A DNA stretch of 40,664 bases from Geomicrobium sp. JCM 19038 (GCF_000698125.1 NZ_BAXA01000024.1:1-40664), one strand, 5' to 3'; counted from the first letter of the stretch, positions 16,718-27,200 are shown. Numbers and translations: made by a program. The notes: generated by a model not told the origin, from the letters alone.

Positions 16718-17402
16718 GCTCATTATGAGTGTATGGTTTATTGCGATTACACTTTTAATTTACATGGCTGCTCGTAAATTAAATACGGTTCACAAAGCGT
16801 TGTACACGATGCCGTTTTTAACCGGTACGATTGTCCTCGTTATGTTTCTTATTTTTTCGAATACGTCGTACGAAGCATACTCATTAGGTGGAGCATGGAT
16901 TGAATTTTGGTTAGGACCGGCAATCGTTGCACTGAGCATCCCGCTCTATGAGCAACGAAAGACATTATTAAAATTTATCATTCCGCTCGGTGTACCAGTC
17001 GTCCTAGCAACATTTCTCGGAATCGTGACAGGTGTTAGCTTTGCAGGAATTGCTGGACTTAGTGAAGAATTGATGTATTCAATTTTACCGAAATCTGTCA
17101 CGACACCGATCGCGATGGATATCGCGAGTATTTTAGATGGTGATCCATCCATTGCTGCGTTACTCGTCCTTGTCGCTGGCGTTAGTGGTGTGTTATTTGC
17201 AGATATTACGTTCCGCATTTTCAAGATTGATCAGAACTTAGCAAAAGGAATTGGACTCGGTGCAGCGGCTCATGGAATTGGTACAGCAAATGCGATGGAG
17301 AACGGTCAAGTTCAAGGGGCGGCAAGCTCCGTATCGATGACGTTGTGTGCCATCTTGCTGTCGATTTTTACACCAATCATTGCACTCGTTTTCATGTATT
17401 AA
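16710..17402 (+). CDS. LrgB/CidB-family membrane protein
   Basis: A 230-residue integral membrane protein with about six or seven spans. Family signatures are LGPAIVALSIPLY near residue 70, SILPKSVTTPIAMDIA near 124-139, and LGAAAHGIGTANAMENG near 182. It works with the adjoining LrgA-like protein; members of this pair modulate autolysis or carry small carboxylates. The start lies inside the end of the lrgA-like gene. No LytSR-type two-component system is seen nearby, so control is unknown. Confidence 0.9.
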   Translation: MNELIMSVWFIAITLLIYMAARKLNTVHKALYTMPFLTGTIVLVMFLIFSNTSYEAYSLGGAWIEFWLGPAIVALSIPLYEQRKTLLKFIIPLGVPVVLATFLGIVTGVSFAGIAGLSEELMYSILPKSVTTPIAMDIASILDGDPSIAALLVLVAGVSGVLFADITFRIFKIDQNLAKGIGLGAAAHGIGTANAMENGQVQGAASSVSMTLCAILLSIFTPIIALVFMY

Positions 17403-17412
17403 GGAGGGTCTG

Positions 17413-18354
17413 ATGGTTCATCTCGTTAAATTAGAAGATTATGTTTCGCGATATGAAGTGGACTTACAACGTTATCCGAATCAGTATTCTAGGCTAAAAC
17501 AAGAAAAATGGCGACACATGAAGAAACTTTGGCAAGATGCGAATGTTGATTTAAGAGAAGATGAGGAATTTGATGAAGAGTGGTTTTTAGGGGAGTCGAA
17601 AGGTTTTTGGAAGCAAGCCATTGCGAAGTTCAAAAAAACGCCAACAGAGGCTTCGTCTGAACGGCAAGAACTTCATCCTGATTTCGAACGTTACCGAAAT
17701 AAAACGTTAGCTGACTTGGAACAGCAATTTTATTATGAATTGTTCCAAGCACAGTTGAAGTGGGCATCATCTTCTTTACAAGAAGAATCAATTCTTGATA
17801 GCAAGTATCGTTACGACAGTCGTTTGAGACAACTGCTCAAGGAGATTCCAGATAATTATTTTCTATTTTATAATCCGGTTTTAAAAGTTGCTCAAGCGGA
17901 AATTGATTTAGAAGTTGTCTTAATTTCTCCTACTGATATTTATTGTGTAACGTTTATTGAGACGAACAAAAATTCAATTATTCATGCGAGTACAGATCGA
18001 TTTTGGAAGGTTGATTACGGTAAAAACTATCGCAAAAAAATAGTGAGTCCGGTACTCTCGCAAAATCGCATGCGAAAAGTAGTCGCGACCCTGTTGGGTG
18101 AAGCTTCTATACGCTCTCAGATTCATTCTGTCATTGTTGCGCCAGATGGATACATTGATGACCATCAAGCGCCTCTACGTGCACTAAAAGTTGATTGTAC
18201 GTCATATAACCAATGGTTGAGTGAGTTGAAGCGTCATCCTTCTCCGTTAAAAAAGAAGCAAATGGATATAACAGTAGCGTTGTTAAATGCAAGTTCTACG
18301 AAAAGTTTTGAGCGTCATCGTTCCGACGTAGAAAAGCATAGCTTTGAGTCTTGA
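17413..18354 (+). CDS. NERD/nuclease-related-domain-like protein, probably YtlQ
   Basis: A 313-residue soluble protein. The segment AEIDLEVVLISPTDIYCVTFIETNKNS at about 176-202 resembles the core of NERD and other restriction-nuclease folds (D, then E-x-N/K at the end of the next strand), but the usual K of the E-x-K triad is not clear, so activity is doubtful. The N-terminal third is highly charged and helical. By position it corresponds to B. subtilis YtlQ, which has no known role. ATG 17413 follows AAGGAGGG, 10 bases after the LrgB stop; the frame also stays open upstream within lrgB, but that is overlap only. Confidence 0.6.
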   Translation: MVHLVKLEDYVSRYEVDLQRYPNQYSRLKQEKWRHMKKLWQDANVDLREDEEFDEEWFLGESKGFWKQAIAKFKKTPTEASSERQELHPDFERYRNKTLADLEQQFYYELFQAQLKWASSSLQEESILDSKYRYDSRLRQLLKEIPDNYFLFYNPVLKVAQAEIDLEVVLISPTDIYCVTFIETNKNSIIHASTDRFWKVDYGKNYRKKIVSPVLSQNRMRKVVATLLGEASIRSQIHSVIVAPDGYIDDHQAPLRALKVDCTSYNQWLSELKRHPSPLKKKQMDITVALLNASSTKSFERHRSDVEKHSFES

Positions 18355-18361
18355 ACAGCAA

Positions 18362-18391
18362 TTGACGGTCTTTCTATTCATCTGCTATGAT
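18362..18391 (+). promoter_or_regulatory. Sigma-A promoter upstream of the ytmP-like gene
   Basis: -35 TTGACG at 18362-18367, 18-base spacer, -10 TATGAT at 18386-18391. It leaves a leader of about 185 bases before the preferred start codon at 18585. Confidence 0.55.
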
Positions 18392-18584
18392 TAACGTTGA
18401 TTATTAATTAGCCAAAAGACAAAAACTGTACGTAATAATAGAAAAGCACGAATACTAAAGTGATATGTTGCGCCACGACCGATTCGGATTTTGTTGGCGT
18501 ATCTTTTTTTCGGTAGTTCAATCAATACGTCAAAGTCTGGGCAGTGAGAAGATGCAAGCTCAAATATTTAAAAGGATCCCCGCC

Positions 18585-19424
18585 ATGAGACATTTCGATA
18601 TCAATTCTAAAGTAAAAAGGAAAAAGTGGTTGGAAATGCTTCTAGGCAGCAACTGGAACTTAGAGCCTGCTGGTGGTTCTACGGGTGAAGCGTTTATTGC
18701 TCATGACGGCAGTCAAAAACTGTTCCTAAAGTGCAACTCCTCACCATTTCTTGCCGTTTTATCTGCCGAAGGCATTGTACCTAAGTTACTTTGGACGAAA
18801 CGGTTAGCAAACGGTGATGTGATTACCGCGCAGCGATACATTGAAGGCCGTGAGCTTGGAAGTAAGGATATGCAGCTACCTGAAGTCGCTCAACTTCTTA
18901 GACGAATTCACACGTCAAAAGAGTTACTTGAAATGCTAAAGCGCATTGAGAACCAAGTGCATTCTCCAGACGTGTTACTTGCGAAGTTAAGAAAGAAAGC
19001 CATTTATCAACAACATCGTGTTGCTCCGATTTATCAACAAGCTTTTGCTTATTTAGAGCAGAATAAAGCGTACATTGAGCACGAGAACTTTGTTGTTTGT
19101 CATTGTGATTTAAATCATAACAACTGGATTGTTGAAAACAACGAAGCGCTGTTTCTCATTGATTGGGACGGGGCATCGGTTGCTGATCCAGCTTTAGATT
19201 TAAGCATTATGTTGCATTGGTACGTACCAAGAGCAACGTGGGAAGAATGGCTGCGTGATTATGGCATTGAGTTAAATGACTCATTGTTCCGTCGTATGCA
19301 TTGGTACATTACGATGCATACGTTAGATTATTTGCTCGAAAGTGATGAAGACAACGATGTGTTACGAAGTCAATGGGTTGAATACTTGGAGTCATTGATG
19401 GTAGAAGATGTCTTTACGGATTAA
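18585..19424 (+). CDS. ytmP: Kinase-fold phosphotransferase (aminoglycoside/choline kinase family), YtmP-like
   Basis: A 279-residue protein of the APH/choline kinase superfamily. The catalytic loop is CHCDLNHNNWI (Brenner motif H-x-D-x4-N) and the metal-binding LIDWDGASVADPALDL takes the place of DFG. A Gly-rich N-terminal loop, GGSTGEAFIAH, and the lysine in KLFLKCN bind ATP. The substrate is unknown; B. subtilis YtmP is a related protein next to trmB. Start ATG 18585 follows AAAGGA at normal spacing; in-frame ATGs at 18552 and 18465 would add an N-terminus that looks unlike the family. Confidence 0.85.
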   Translation: MRHFDINSKVKRKKWLEMLLGSNWNLEPAGGSTGEAFIAHDGSQKLFLKCNSSPFLAVLSAEGIVPKLLWTKRLANGDVITAQRYIEGRELGSKDMQLPEVAQLLRRIHTSKELLEMLKRIENQVHSPDVLLAKLRKKAIYQQHRVAPIYQQAFAYLEQNKAYIEHENFVVCHCDLNHNNWIVENNEALFLIDWDGASVADPALDLSIMLHWYVPRATWEEWLRDYGIELNDSLFRRMHWYITMHTLDYLLESDEDNDVLRSQWVEYLESLMVEDVFTD

Positions 19425-19426
19425 AG

Positions 19427-19448
19427 GAGCGGATTCCCGCTCTTTTTT
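19427..19448 (+). terminator. Intrinsic terminator after the ytmP-like gene
   Basis: GAGCGG (19427-19432) pairs with CCGCTC (19437-19442) around ATTC, and six T follow. It lies directly after the stop and only 28 bases before the trmB start, so some read-through to trmB is likely. Confidence 0.75.
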
Positions 19449-19476
19449 ATGAATAAAATAAAGGATGAATGTAATC

Positions 19477-20121
19477 ATGAGACTGCGTAAAAAACCAGGA
19501 GCAACAGATAAAATTAACGCACATCCAACGATTGTAATTCCACAACCAGAACAGTATCGTGGACGTTGGGAAGAAGCGTTTTCTGATCAAATAAAAAAGC
19601 CATTACACGTCGAATTCGGAACAGGTAAAGGGCAGTTCTTGCGAGACATGTCAGATATTTACCCAGATGTTCATTATATCGGTGTAGAACTATATGAAAG
19701 TGTACTTGTGACAGCTTTAGAAAAAAACATCAATCACGAAGGTAGAGTAGCATTCATTTTAGGAGATGTTGCTGACGCTAAAGACTATTTCAAAGAAGGT
19801 GAGATCGACCGAATCTACTTAAATTTTATGGATCCTTGGCCTAAAAACCGTCATGCTAAACGTCGATTAACGCACGCAAACTTCTTAGAAATCTATAAGC
19901 AACTTCTTCCTAAAGATGGCGAGATTCATTTGAAAACCGACAATGAAGGACTGTTTGAGTTCTCACTGCAATCTTTTTCGGAGAATGGGTTTCAGTTGAA
20001 GAATGTTTCAGTAAACTTACATCGTGATGAACCTGAAGATAATGTTCGAACAGAGTATGAAGAGAAGTTCTCTAGTAAAGGACAACCGATTTTTCGAACA
20101 GAAGCATATATTCCACAATAA
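19477..20121 (+). CDS. trmB: tRNA (guanine-N7-)-methyltransferase
   Basis: A 214-residue SAM-dependent enzyme that makes m7G46 in tRNA variable loops. HVEFGTGKGQFLRDM is the SAM loop, IGVELYE the acidic strand end, and NFMDPWPKNRHAKRRL the catalytic motif specific for TrmB. The protein begins MRLRKKPGA, which fits the usual MRMRxKPWA-type start, so ATG 19477 is preferred to ATG 19465, which overlaps the ribosome binding site AAAGGATG. Confidence 0.95.
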   Translation: MRLRKKPGATDKINAHPTIVIPQPEQYRGRWEEAFSDQIKKPLHVEFGTGKGQFLRDMSDIYPDVHYIGVELYESVLVTALEKNINHEGRVAFILGDVADAKDYFKEGEIDRIYLNFMDPWPKNRHAKRRLTHANFLEIYKQLLPKDGEIHLKTDNEGLFEFSLQSFSENGFQLKNVSVNLHRDEPEDNVRTEYEEKFSSKGQPIFRTEAYIPQ

Positions 20122-20125
20122 TAAA

Positions 20126-20156
20126 AAACCCTTCTACATTTGTGTAGAAGTTTTTA
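20126..20156. terminator. Bidirectional terminator between trmB and ytzB
   Basis: CTTCTACA (20131-20138) pairs with TGTAGAAG (20143-20150) around a 4-base loop; A before and T after let it serve both convergent genes. Confidence 0.85.
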
Positions 20157-20465
20157 TTATTGCTTTTCAAGCTCCAAAATCGTACCTGTTTTTGCATCAA
20201 CAACAAAGTCCATTTGCTTTGTTTCACCAGAAGCAGTGCTTGATAGACCGCCACGGTAAACGTTGTAATCAAGTTCGTTTTTCTCATAGTGTTCGGGGTT
20301 CATATGAATCCATGAACCGCTAATCGGAATGCGGTGAGAGACGTTTTCTTTTACTTGCTTTAATGCCTTTTCTGGAGAAACCGATTTAGCTGCACAAGCT
20401 TCTTTCACTGCGTATCCTGCCGCGAAGCCAAGAGCAACTCCGACGAGTAGATCTTTAATTTTCAT
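20157..20465 (-). CDS. ytzB: PepSY-domain protein, YtzB-like
   Basis: A 102-residue protein. An N-terminal hydrophobic helix with glycines (residues 5-20, LLVGVALGFAAGYAV) could be a membrane anchor or signal. PepSY features follow: SPEKALKQVKENV and the C-terminal DFVVDAKTGTILELEKQ. PepSY domains are thought to restrain peptidases or bind cell-surface ligands. The position facing trmB matches B. subtilis YtzB. AAAGGCGG precedes ATG 20465. Confidence 0.85.
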   Translation of the reverse strand: MKIKDLLVGVALGFAAGYAVKEACAAKSVSPEKALKQVKENVSHRIPISGSWIHMNPEHYEKNELDYNVYRGGLSSTASGETKQMDFVVDAKTGTILELEKQ

Positions 20466-20619
20466 GTCTAATCAACCGCCTTTGTTCTAAAAATTTATAC
20501 AACAAGTATATAGTGACTTTCCTAATTTGTCCAAGTATAGCAGATGGGACTTACTAGAATTTACCGTGAAATTTCGATACAATAGTACAATCGACTGTCA
20601 GACCGAGGAAGGGACGTGA

Positions 20620-21699
20620 ATGGACATGCAACATGATACGAAAGAAATGTTTAAAACATTGACTGAACTAGCAGGGCCTCCAGGGTTCGAACATGATGTA
20701 CGAGCGTTTATGAAAGAGGAGCTCAACAAATTTTCCGATGAAATTGTACAAGATCGACTAGGAAGTACATTTGGTTTCAAAAAAGGTCCAGAAGACGGGC
20801 CAAAGGTGCTCGTTGCGGGCCATATGGATGAAGTTGGCTTTATGGTAACGTCAATTACAAAAGAAGGATTAATACGCTTTCAAACGCTCGGTGGTTGGTG
20901 GAGTCAAGTTCTCCTTGCTCAACCTGTTGTTGTACTTACAGATCACGGTAAGATTCCAGGGGTCGTTGGTTCAACACCGCCTCACCTCCTTGACGATGCA
21001 ATGCGAAATAAACCGATGCCAATTAGTGAAATGTACATTGATGTCGGAGCAGACGATGAAGACGACGCAAAGCGATTAGGCGTTCGACCAGGACTTGCCA
21101 TCGTTCCTGATTTCCCATTTACACCAATGGCTAACGAGAATAAAATTATGGCAAAAGCTTGGGACAATCGCTATGGTGTAGGTCTTGCCATTGAGCTGTT
21201 AAAAGAAGTCCAAGGTGAAACATTACCAAACAACCTGTATTCAGGTGCAACGGTTCAAGAAGAAGTCGGTCTACGTGGTGCGAAAACAGCAGCGAACCTT
21301 ATTCAACCTGACATTTTCTTTGCCCTTGACGCTTCTCCTGCAAACGACACGTCTGGTAAAAAAGGCGAATTCGGAAAAATGGGTGAAGGTGCTTTGCTTC
21401 GCATTTATGACCGTACGATGATTACTCATCGAGGAATGCGAGAGTTTATTCTCGATACTGCAGAAAGCGAAAATATTCCGTATCAGTACTTTATCTCTCC
21501 AGGGGGAACGGATGCAGGGTCTGTTCATACGGCTAATGAAGGTGTCCCTTCAGCGGTTGTTGGTGTGTGTGCTCGTTATATTCATACCGGTGCGTCTATC
21601 TTAAATGTAAAAGATTACGAAGCTGCGAAAGCACTCATTACAACACTCGTAAGAAAAACAGATCGCTCCACCGTTGAAGCGATCCGTTCAAACGGATAA
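20620..21699 (+). CDS. ytoP: M42-family glutamyl aminopeptidase-like metallopeptidase, YtoP
   Basis: A 359-residue cytoplasmic aminopeptidase of the M42 family (PepA/FrvX/YsdC type). Metal ligands are visible in [10 protein letters not shown] (residues 67-76), [21 protein letters not shown] (the catalytic Glu-Glu pair), [11 protein letters not shown] and the final IHTGASI histidine. It should release N-terminal residues from peptides as a multi-metal oligomer. ATG 20620 lies after GGAAGGG; a second ATG at 20626 is possible. Its stop abuts the stop of the convergent ytoQ gene with no gap. Confidence 0.92.
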   Translation: MDMQHDTKEMFKTLTELAGPPGFEHDVRAFMKEELNKFSDEIVQDRLGSTFGFKKGPEDGPKVLVAGHMDEVGFMVTSITKEGLIRFQTLGGWWSQVLLAQPVVVLTDHGKIPGVVGSTPPHLLDDAMRNKPMPISEMYIDVGADDEDDAKRLGVRPGLAIVPDFPFTPMANENKIMAKAWDNRYGVGLAIELLKEVQGETLPNNLYSGATVQEEVGLRGAKTAANLIQPDIFFALDASPANDTSGKKGEFGKMGEGALLRIYDRTMITHRGMREFILDTAESENIPYQYFISPGGTDAGSVHTANEGVPSAVVGVCARYIHTGASILNVKDYEAAKALITTLVRKTDRSTVEAIRSNG

Positions 21700-21710
21700 T
21701 TACTCCGTTT
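21690..21710. terminator. Hairpin holding the stop codons of ytoP and ytoQ
   Basis: AAACGGA (21690-21696) pairs with TCCGTTT (21704-21710); the 7-base loop TAATTAC contains the ytoP stop and the ytoQ stop on the other strand. No T run follows, so whether it terminates is uncertain. Confidence 0.4.
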
Positions 21711-22146
21711 CAAAGATGTAACTTAATGCTTGTAGCGCTTGGTCAATGTTAGTAACGACGAGCTGGGAACGGTTTGCCATTTCCTTCGCCGGGTGATGCA
21801 AAGAGCTTGGACGAATTAAAATGACCGGTTTACCAAGTGCGGCGGCACTGCCGACATCCATTGCTGCATTCCACTGTTTGTAATCCTCACCAAACATGGC
21901 GATGACGACGTCGGACTTTTGCATAAGAACTTTCGTCCGTAAATTATTGATTGCAGAAGCTGCTTCGTCTTTGAAGATTGCATCAGGTTGTTTGCCGAGA
22001 ACTTCTTCTCCAATATCATCTGATCGATCATGATTTGTCATCGGTTCGAAGAAATGAAGTGGAAGGTTTTTCTCCTTTGCTTTTTGTTTTACATCTTCAC
22101 GCCAATCGTCGTGAATTTGACCTGCTAAGTAAACGTTTAAATTCAT
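21700..22146 (-). CDS. ytoQ: YtoQ-family protein
   Basis: A 148-residue conserved protein of the YtoQ family, with a nucleoside 2-deoxyribosyltransferase-like fold. LNVYLAGQIHDDWREDV opens the protein, MTNHDRSDDIG and FKDEAASAINNLR follow, and MFGEDYKQWNAAMDVGSAAALGKP contains the Glu-containing pattern seen in deoxyribosyltransferases. The true substrate is unknown. ATG 22146 lies after GAGGTGATCAAT and starts the family domain; an upstream in-frame start at 22227 would add 27 unlike residues. A minus-strand TATAAT at 22185-22180 is a likely -10. Confidence 0.87.
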   Translation of the reverse strand: MNLNVYLAGQIHDDWREDVKQKAKEKNLPLHFFEPMTNHDRSDDIGEEVLGKQPDAIFKDEAASAINNLRTKVLMQKSDVVIAMFGEDYKQWNAAMDVGSAAALGKPVILIRPSSLHHPAKEMANRSQLVVTNIDQALQALSYIFETE

Positions 22147-22272
22147 ATTGATCACCTCAAAAAAATATTGACTTACTAAATTATATCGTCTTTTGTTACG
22201 ATCGTTGTTTATTATTTTCCCATTCAACGATTGTGATAAACGTCATCGACCAATTACTGGAGGAATGAAACA

Positions 22273-22591
22273 ATGAAAAAGGTTGAAAATAAACAAGCAT
22301 TTGAAGAAGCAATTCAAGCAGAACGAGTTGTCGTGATGTTTAGTGCAGATTGGTGTCCAGATTGTCACTTTATTGATCCGGCAATGTAGAATTGAAGCAG
22401 ATTACCCGGAAATCGATTTTATTCATGCTGATCGAGACGCTCTGATTGACGTTTGCCAGCAATATGATATCTTTGGAATTCCGAGCTTTGTAGGTTTTAA
22501 AAATGGCGAAGAAGTCGATCGCTTTGTAGATAAAAAAAGAAAGACAGAAGAAGAAGTAACATCATTTATTGATCGTTACCTCGAGAAGTAA
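22273..22591 (+). pseudogene. ytpP: Thioredoxin-like protein YtpP, frameshifted
   Basis: ATG 22273, after GGAGG, opens a thioredoxin fold: VVVMFSADWCPDCHFIDPAM, with the redox motif CPDC, then TAG at 22387. The rest continues in another frame as RIEADYPEIDFIHADRD and GIPSFVGFKNGEE, containing the cis-proline of thioredoxins (IPS). Loss of two bases next to 22387 explains the break, and restoring them gives 106 residues, the length of B. subtilis YtpP. It leads the ytpP-ytpQ-ytpR group. As read, only the first 38 residues would be made, so either the gene is dead or the sequence is wrong here. Confidence 0.85.
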
Positions 22592-22608
22592 GTTAGAAGG
22601 GAGTTTCT

Positions 22609-23406
22609 ATGGCGACCTCAAATAAAGTGTTGCGTAAACTTAAAGCAAAATTTCACGATTTAGATGTACAACATGATGAAGAAAAAGCCTCGGTGAGAAT
22701 CGTGCATCCAACGCTTCAAACGGGTTTAAATCTTGACTTGCCACGCCTTGAAGCAAAGTACGACCAAAAAGGTGATGCGGGACTTGAAGACACGTTTTCT
22801 TTTATCACGTTATCCTTTCAAGCAATGGAAGAGAAAAAGCAACTTCAAGGTAAGTTGCAACACGTATTCCCTGTTATTCGTTCGACGTCATTTCCAATAG
22901 AAACGAAAGATCAAAAAGCATTAATTCACGAACCTCACACGGCTGAGACGAGAATTTATTATGCACTTGATCAAGGAAAGACGTATGCATTAATTGATGA
23001 AGGGATGCTAGAATCTGAACAGTTGGACGAGCAAGCGATTAAAGAAGCTGCTCGGTTTAACTTACGCTCGTTAGAAACGGACGTTAAGGTCGATGAAGTT
23101 GCTGGTAATCGATTTTACTTCCTAAATTCCAACGACGGATACGATGCAAGCCGTATACTCAATGAAGCTTGGGTGAAAGAGATGGCAAGCATGATGGAAG
23201 GTTCTGTAGCGTTTTCAATTCCACATCAAGATGTTCTAATCGTTGCAGATATTCGAAACGACCAAGGGTATGATGTTTTGGGACAAATGACGTTCCAATT
23301 CTTTAAAGAAGGTCGTGTTCCTGTAACGGCATTACCATTCTCTTACGAAAATGAAAAGCTAGAACCGATATTTATTTTAGCGAGAAAAAAACCAAAAGAT
23401 CAGTAG
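22609..23406 (+). CDS. ytpQ: YtpQ, DUF1444 family protein
   Basis: A 265-residue soluble protein matching the DUF1444/YtpQ family over its whole length. It shows no catalytic motif that I can name; [11 protein letters not shown] and the C-terminal [23 protein letters not shown] are typical of the family. The function is unknown. ATG 22609 follows GAAGGGAG, 17 bases after ytpP, and ytpR starts 13 bases after it, so the three are one operon. Confidence 0.87.
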   Translation: MATSNKVLRKLKAKFHDLDVQHDEEKASVRIVHPTLQTGLNLDLPRLEAKYDQKGDAGLEDTFSFITLSFQAMEEKKQLQGKLQHVFPVIRSTSFPIETKDQKALIHEPHTAETRIYYALDQGKTYALIDEGMLESEQLDEQAIKEAARFNLRSLETDVKVDEVAGNRFYFLNSNDGYDASRILNEAWVKEMASMMEGSVAFSIPHQDVLIVADIRNDQGYDVLGQMTFQFFKEGRVPVTALPFSYENEKLEPIFILARKKPKDQ

Positions 23407-23419
23407 AGGGAGATTACGA

Positions 23420-24040
23420 ATGAACGCGTTTTATAATAAGCAAGGTATAGGTGATGTACTTCTCCTAGCGATCAAAGAAATTGAGACAGACAAACGTCAA
23501 GTTGAACGTAAAGGTGAAATTGCACGCTTGTACCATGAAAATAGTGGCGAAACCGTCGGTTATCACTTTTTCAATGTGAGTTCTTATGCGTCCCCACGTG
23601 GCACAGGGATGTTGTATATCGATGATGCGTTACTAACAGATTTGAACAAAGCGCTAGCAGAAGAAGGAATTGATGACGAATTAACAAAACCAACTGAGCC
23701 TAGTTTTGTTGTCGGGCACGTCGATGAAATTGCGCCGCATCCTGATGCAGATAAGCTGCGAGTATGCCAAGTAGATGTTGGTAGTGAGCAAGTGCAAATT
23801 GTCTGTGGTGCTCGAAACGTTGACGAAGGACAGAAAGTCGTCGTCGCAAAAGTTGGTGCCAACATGCCAAGTGGGATGAGAATTAAGGCATCGAAGCTTC
23901 GCGGGGAGAAATCAAACGGAATGATTTGTTCCATCAAGGAGTTAGCTTTACCGATCGAACAAGAAGAAAAGGGAATTTATGTCCTCCCAGACCGCTATGA
24001 AGTCGGTCAAGATTTCTTAAAACAATTCCATAATGGTTAA
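23420..24040 (+). CDS. ytpR: YtpR, tRNA-binding (EMAP/OB-fold) protein
   Basis: A 206-residue protein. The N-terminal half is the YtpR-specific DUF4479-like domain; the C-terminal half (residues 92-200) is a tRNA-binding OB fold like that at the start of the PheRS beta chain: [20 protein letters not shown], then QIVCGARNV and [13 protein letters not shown]. It probably binds tRNA or RNA; no enzyme activity is known. ATG 23420 follows AGAGGGAG. A terminator directly follows. Confidence 0.92.
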   Translation: MNAFYNKQGIGDVLLLAIKEIETDKRQVERKGEIARLYHENSGETVGYHFFNVSSYASPRGTGMLYIDDALLTDLNKALAEEGIDDELTKPTEPSFVVGHVDEIAPHPDADKLRVCQVDVGSEQVQIVCGARNVDEGQKVVVAKVGANMPSGMRIKASKLRGEKSNGMICSIKELALPIEQEEKGIYVLPDRYEVGQDFLKQFHNG

Positions 24041-24047
24041 TAGTAAG

Positions 24048-24085
24048 CCCCTTCTCAATGCATGTTTACTTGAGGAGGGGTTTTT
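24048..24085 (+). terminator. Intrinsic terminator of ytpPQR
   Basis: CCCCTTCTCAA (24048-24058) pairs with TTGAGGAGGGG (24070-24080), with one G-T pair, an 11-base loop and five T. Confidence 0.9.
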
Positions 24086-24210
24086 CGTTGTACTAGAAAT
24101 GACAAGATTTAGGAATAAATCTTTCCTTAGGAGGTGTTTAAAAGCGGCAAGCTATGTAGAATAGGAGTAGATTTCACATACTACTATAGAAACATGAGCA
24201 GGTGAATAAA

Positions 24211-27200
24211 ATGCCAAAGAAAAAGAAAAACGGCGTTTGGAATACAATTAATCACTATTTATTCGGAAATGATCCGAAGAAAAACGATGAAAAGACGGTT
24301 GAACCGAAGCGACAAGAACGTGCTAGTTACGGGAGACAAGATAAACGAAACGACGATGCATCACGAGCAAAAGTGTTTCATAAATACCCGAAAGAAGGAA
24401 CTTTCGATTCCCTCTAGATGTTGACGAGGGAAAAAAACCAGATACGACGAAACGAGCTGAACCTGTAAGACCGACTCGAAAGGAGCCGGAGAGTCGACCG
24501 ACCAAGTCAGAGAAAGTAGAGGAAAGGCCAAAGCGCAAACCAAGACAAAACGTCAAGCAAAAAACAAGCAAGACGCCTCCTTTATCACTTGATGAAAGGC
24601 GCCAGTACTTTAACAATCCTCACTTTTCAGTACAGAACATCCCTTCACCAGTACATGGCTTTCAAAAAACGAAAAATTTACAAGTTGATGAAGAAGAGAT
24701 TAAGGATGTATTGCCTACAGGTGATTGGAGTAAAAGTTCAAGCAACGATAACGATTTACAAGCATTGTATGCTCGTGTCAATAAAGCAGCATTAGAACGA
24801 CTCGAAGCGGAAAATCTCAATCAACAAGTAGAGCATGAGGGTGAAGTTGCTGCTACGAAATTATCAGAACCAGTGTCCGGTCGTCCGAGTGAAGAAACGG
24901 CTATGATTACTAGAGATAGTGAGTTGTCAGATTCAGCCTATCGCACAGTCACACTAGCAGAAGACAAACAAACCGAGCCTGAAAACGAGGTCGTAGAGCA
25001 AGAAGTAGATATTGAAACAAACGATAAGACAACAGATCTTTCAATTGCAAGTGAACGACAAGGCTCAGCTGATTTACAAGAAGCTCATTTCATAGAGAGA
25101 CAAATTGAAAAAGAAGAGTCTCTCGTGCAAGATGAGGAATCAAAGCCAGAAGACGACGTCGTTCATTTCCCGAGAAATAGTCAACGGGAGGTCGATGAAC
25201 ACAATGACGAAACTGAAGCTTTAGATCAAGAAGGCTCAGAGGACGTGACAGCTTTACGTGATGATCAGCCAGGCACGGCGTTTATACAAAAAGATCATCA
25301 ACTAGGGGATGTTCAAGAGCGGTCTAATGAAACAATGGAGCAAGAAGCTCATGTCATTGAGTCAGATGAAACAGATGATGAAACGAAATCACAAAGTGAG
25401 ACTGACGATGAACAATTCAACAGTGATTCCTCCGAATTTGGTAACCAGGTTGTTGAGAACCGTGATGGTGAAGAGGAGTCGTCAGGCGAAGCGACCGAGC
25501 AGAGTAATACCCTTAATGGGGACGGAGCAGAGTCTGTAGCTATAATTCAAGAAGAAGATGAATATGCTGAAGATCATATGCTCTATGAGCCCGAGCAAAG
25601 AGCTAGCGACGATACTGATTCAGACACACGTTTGATGTTTGAAAGCGATGACCAAGAGCACTTCATTTCAAACGACTCAGACTTTGAAGAAGTTAATCTA
25701 GTCGATCAAGAACAATCCTATGAGGTGGAAGAACGCGTAGAGGTAGAGACGGATGAAGATCAAGATGCTACATCGTTGCTACCGTATAATGTAATGATGA
25801 CCCCATCGGATCGCGCGGCGTACCTACGACAAAAGAAGTTACGTGAAGAACCGAAGGAATCGTCACAAGAACCGATGCTGGCACCGGTTGATTCACAAGT
25901 AACAAAGGAACAAGATGTGTACGAGCAACCTCAATCATTCTCAAATGAAGAGCCTAAGGAAGAAGTGGTTGAAAACCCTTCTGTTCTAAGTGAACTTGAT
26001 GACATGGAAGTGGAGCCAATTGCACCACCTCCTCACGATCTTCTTGTGGAGCCTGTTCAAACCGCTACTGAAGGTGTATCTGAACAATTAATTCGTCAAA
26101 AAGAGCAATTAGAAGCGACGCTCCAACATTTCCATGTTGATGCGAAAGTGACGGACGTTACCGAAGGGCCTTCTGTTACTCGCTTTGAAGTACAACCAGC
26201 TCCAGGCGTAAAAGTGACGAAAGTGACGAACTTAACAGATGATTTGAAGCTTGCAATGGCAGCGATTGATTTGCGAATGGAAGCACCAATCCCAGGTAAG
26301 AGTGCGATCGGTATTGAAGTGCCTAAACAAAATCGGAATCCGGTCGTCTTAAGAGAGATTCTAGATTCTAAAGCATTCCTAGAACATGATAGCCCACTAG
26401 CGGTAGCTTTAGGACTAGACATTAGTGGCGAACCCACAGTGATTGATCTCAAGAAAATGCCCCACGGATTGATTGCAGGTTCTACTGGATCAGGGAAAAG
26501 TGTATGTATAAACAGTATTTTGCTTAGCTTATTGTATAAGTCGTCACCAGAAGAGGTGAAACTGTTACTCATTGACCCGAAAGTCGTTGAATTAGCGTTT
26601 TATCAAGATATCCCTCATCTAGCCGCTCCTGTCGTTACTGATCCGAAAGAAGCGACAATGACGTTAAAATGGAGCGTTGAGGAGATGGAGAGAAGATATC
26701 AGCTGTTTGCAAAAGCAGGTGTACGTGATATCTCAGGGTACAATCGCAAAGCAGAGCAAAAGGACAAACTGCCTTACCTTGTCATTGTGATAGATGAGCT
26801 TGCAGATTTAATGATGGTCTCCCCACAAGATGTGGAGGAGTACATTTGTCGAATTGCTCAAAAAGCACGAGCGTGTGGGATCCATTTACTCGTCGCAACA
26901 CAACGACCTTCGGTTGATGTAATTACTGGATTGATTAAAGCGAATATCCCGACTAGGGCTGCGTTCGCTGTGTCATCGATGGCAGACTCACGCACGATTC
27001 TAGACGCGGGCGGAGCAGAACGGTTAATCGGAAAAGGCGATATGTTGTTTAGTGAAAACGGTGCTTCTCGTTTTGTTCGATTGCAAGGTACGTTTGTTGA
27101 TGATGAGGAAATTGAACGAGTAGCGGATTATTGGAGACAAAGACAAAAGCCGAACTACTTGTTTACAAAAGAAGAAATCACAAAGCAATCGTCAATGAAT

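Noticed and set aside
24202-24417. A separate 69-residue basic protein upstream of sftA
   Set aside because: The frame after its stop continues the same SftA N-terminus without a stop, so it is the front of sftA.
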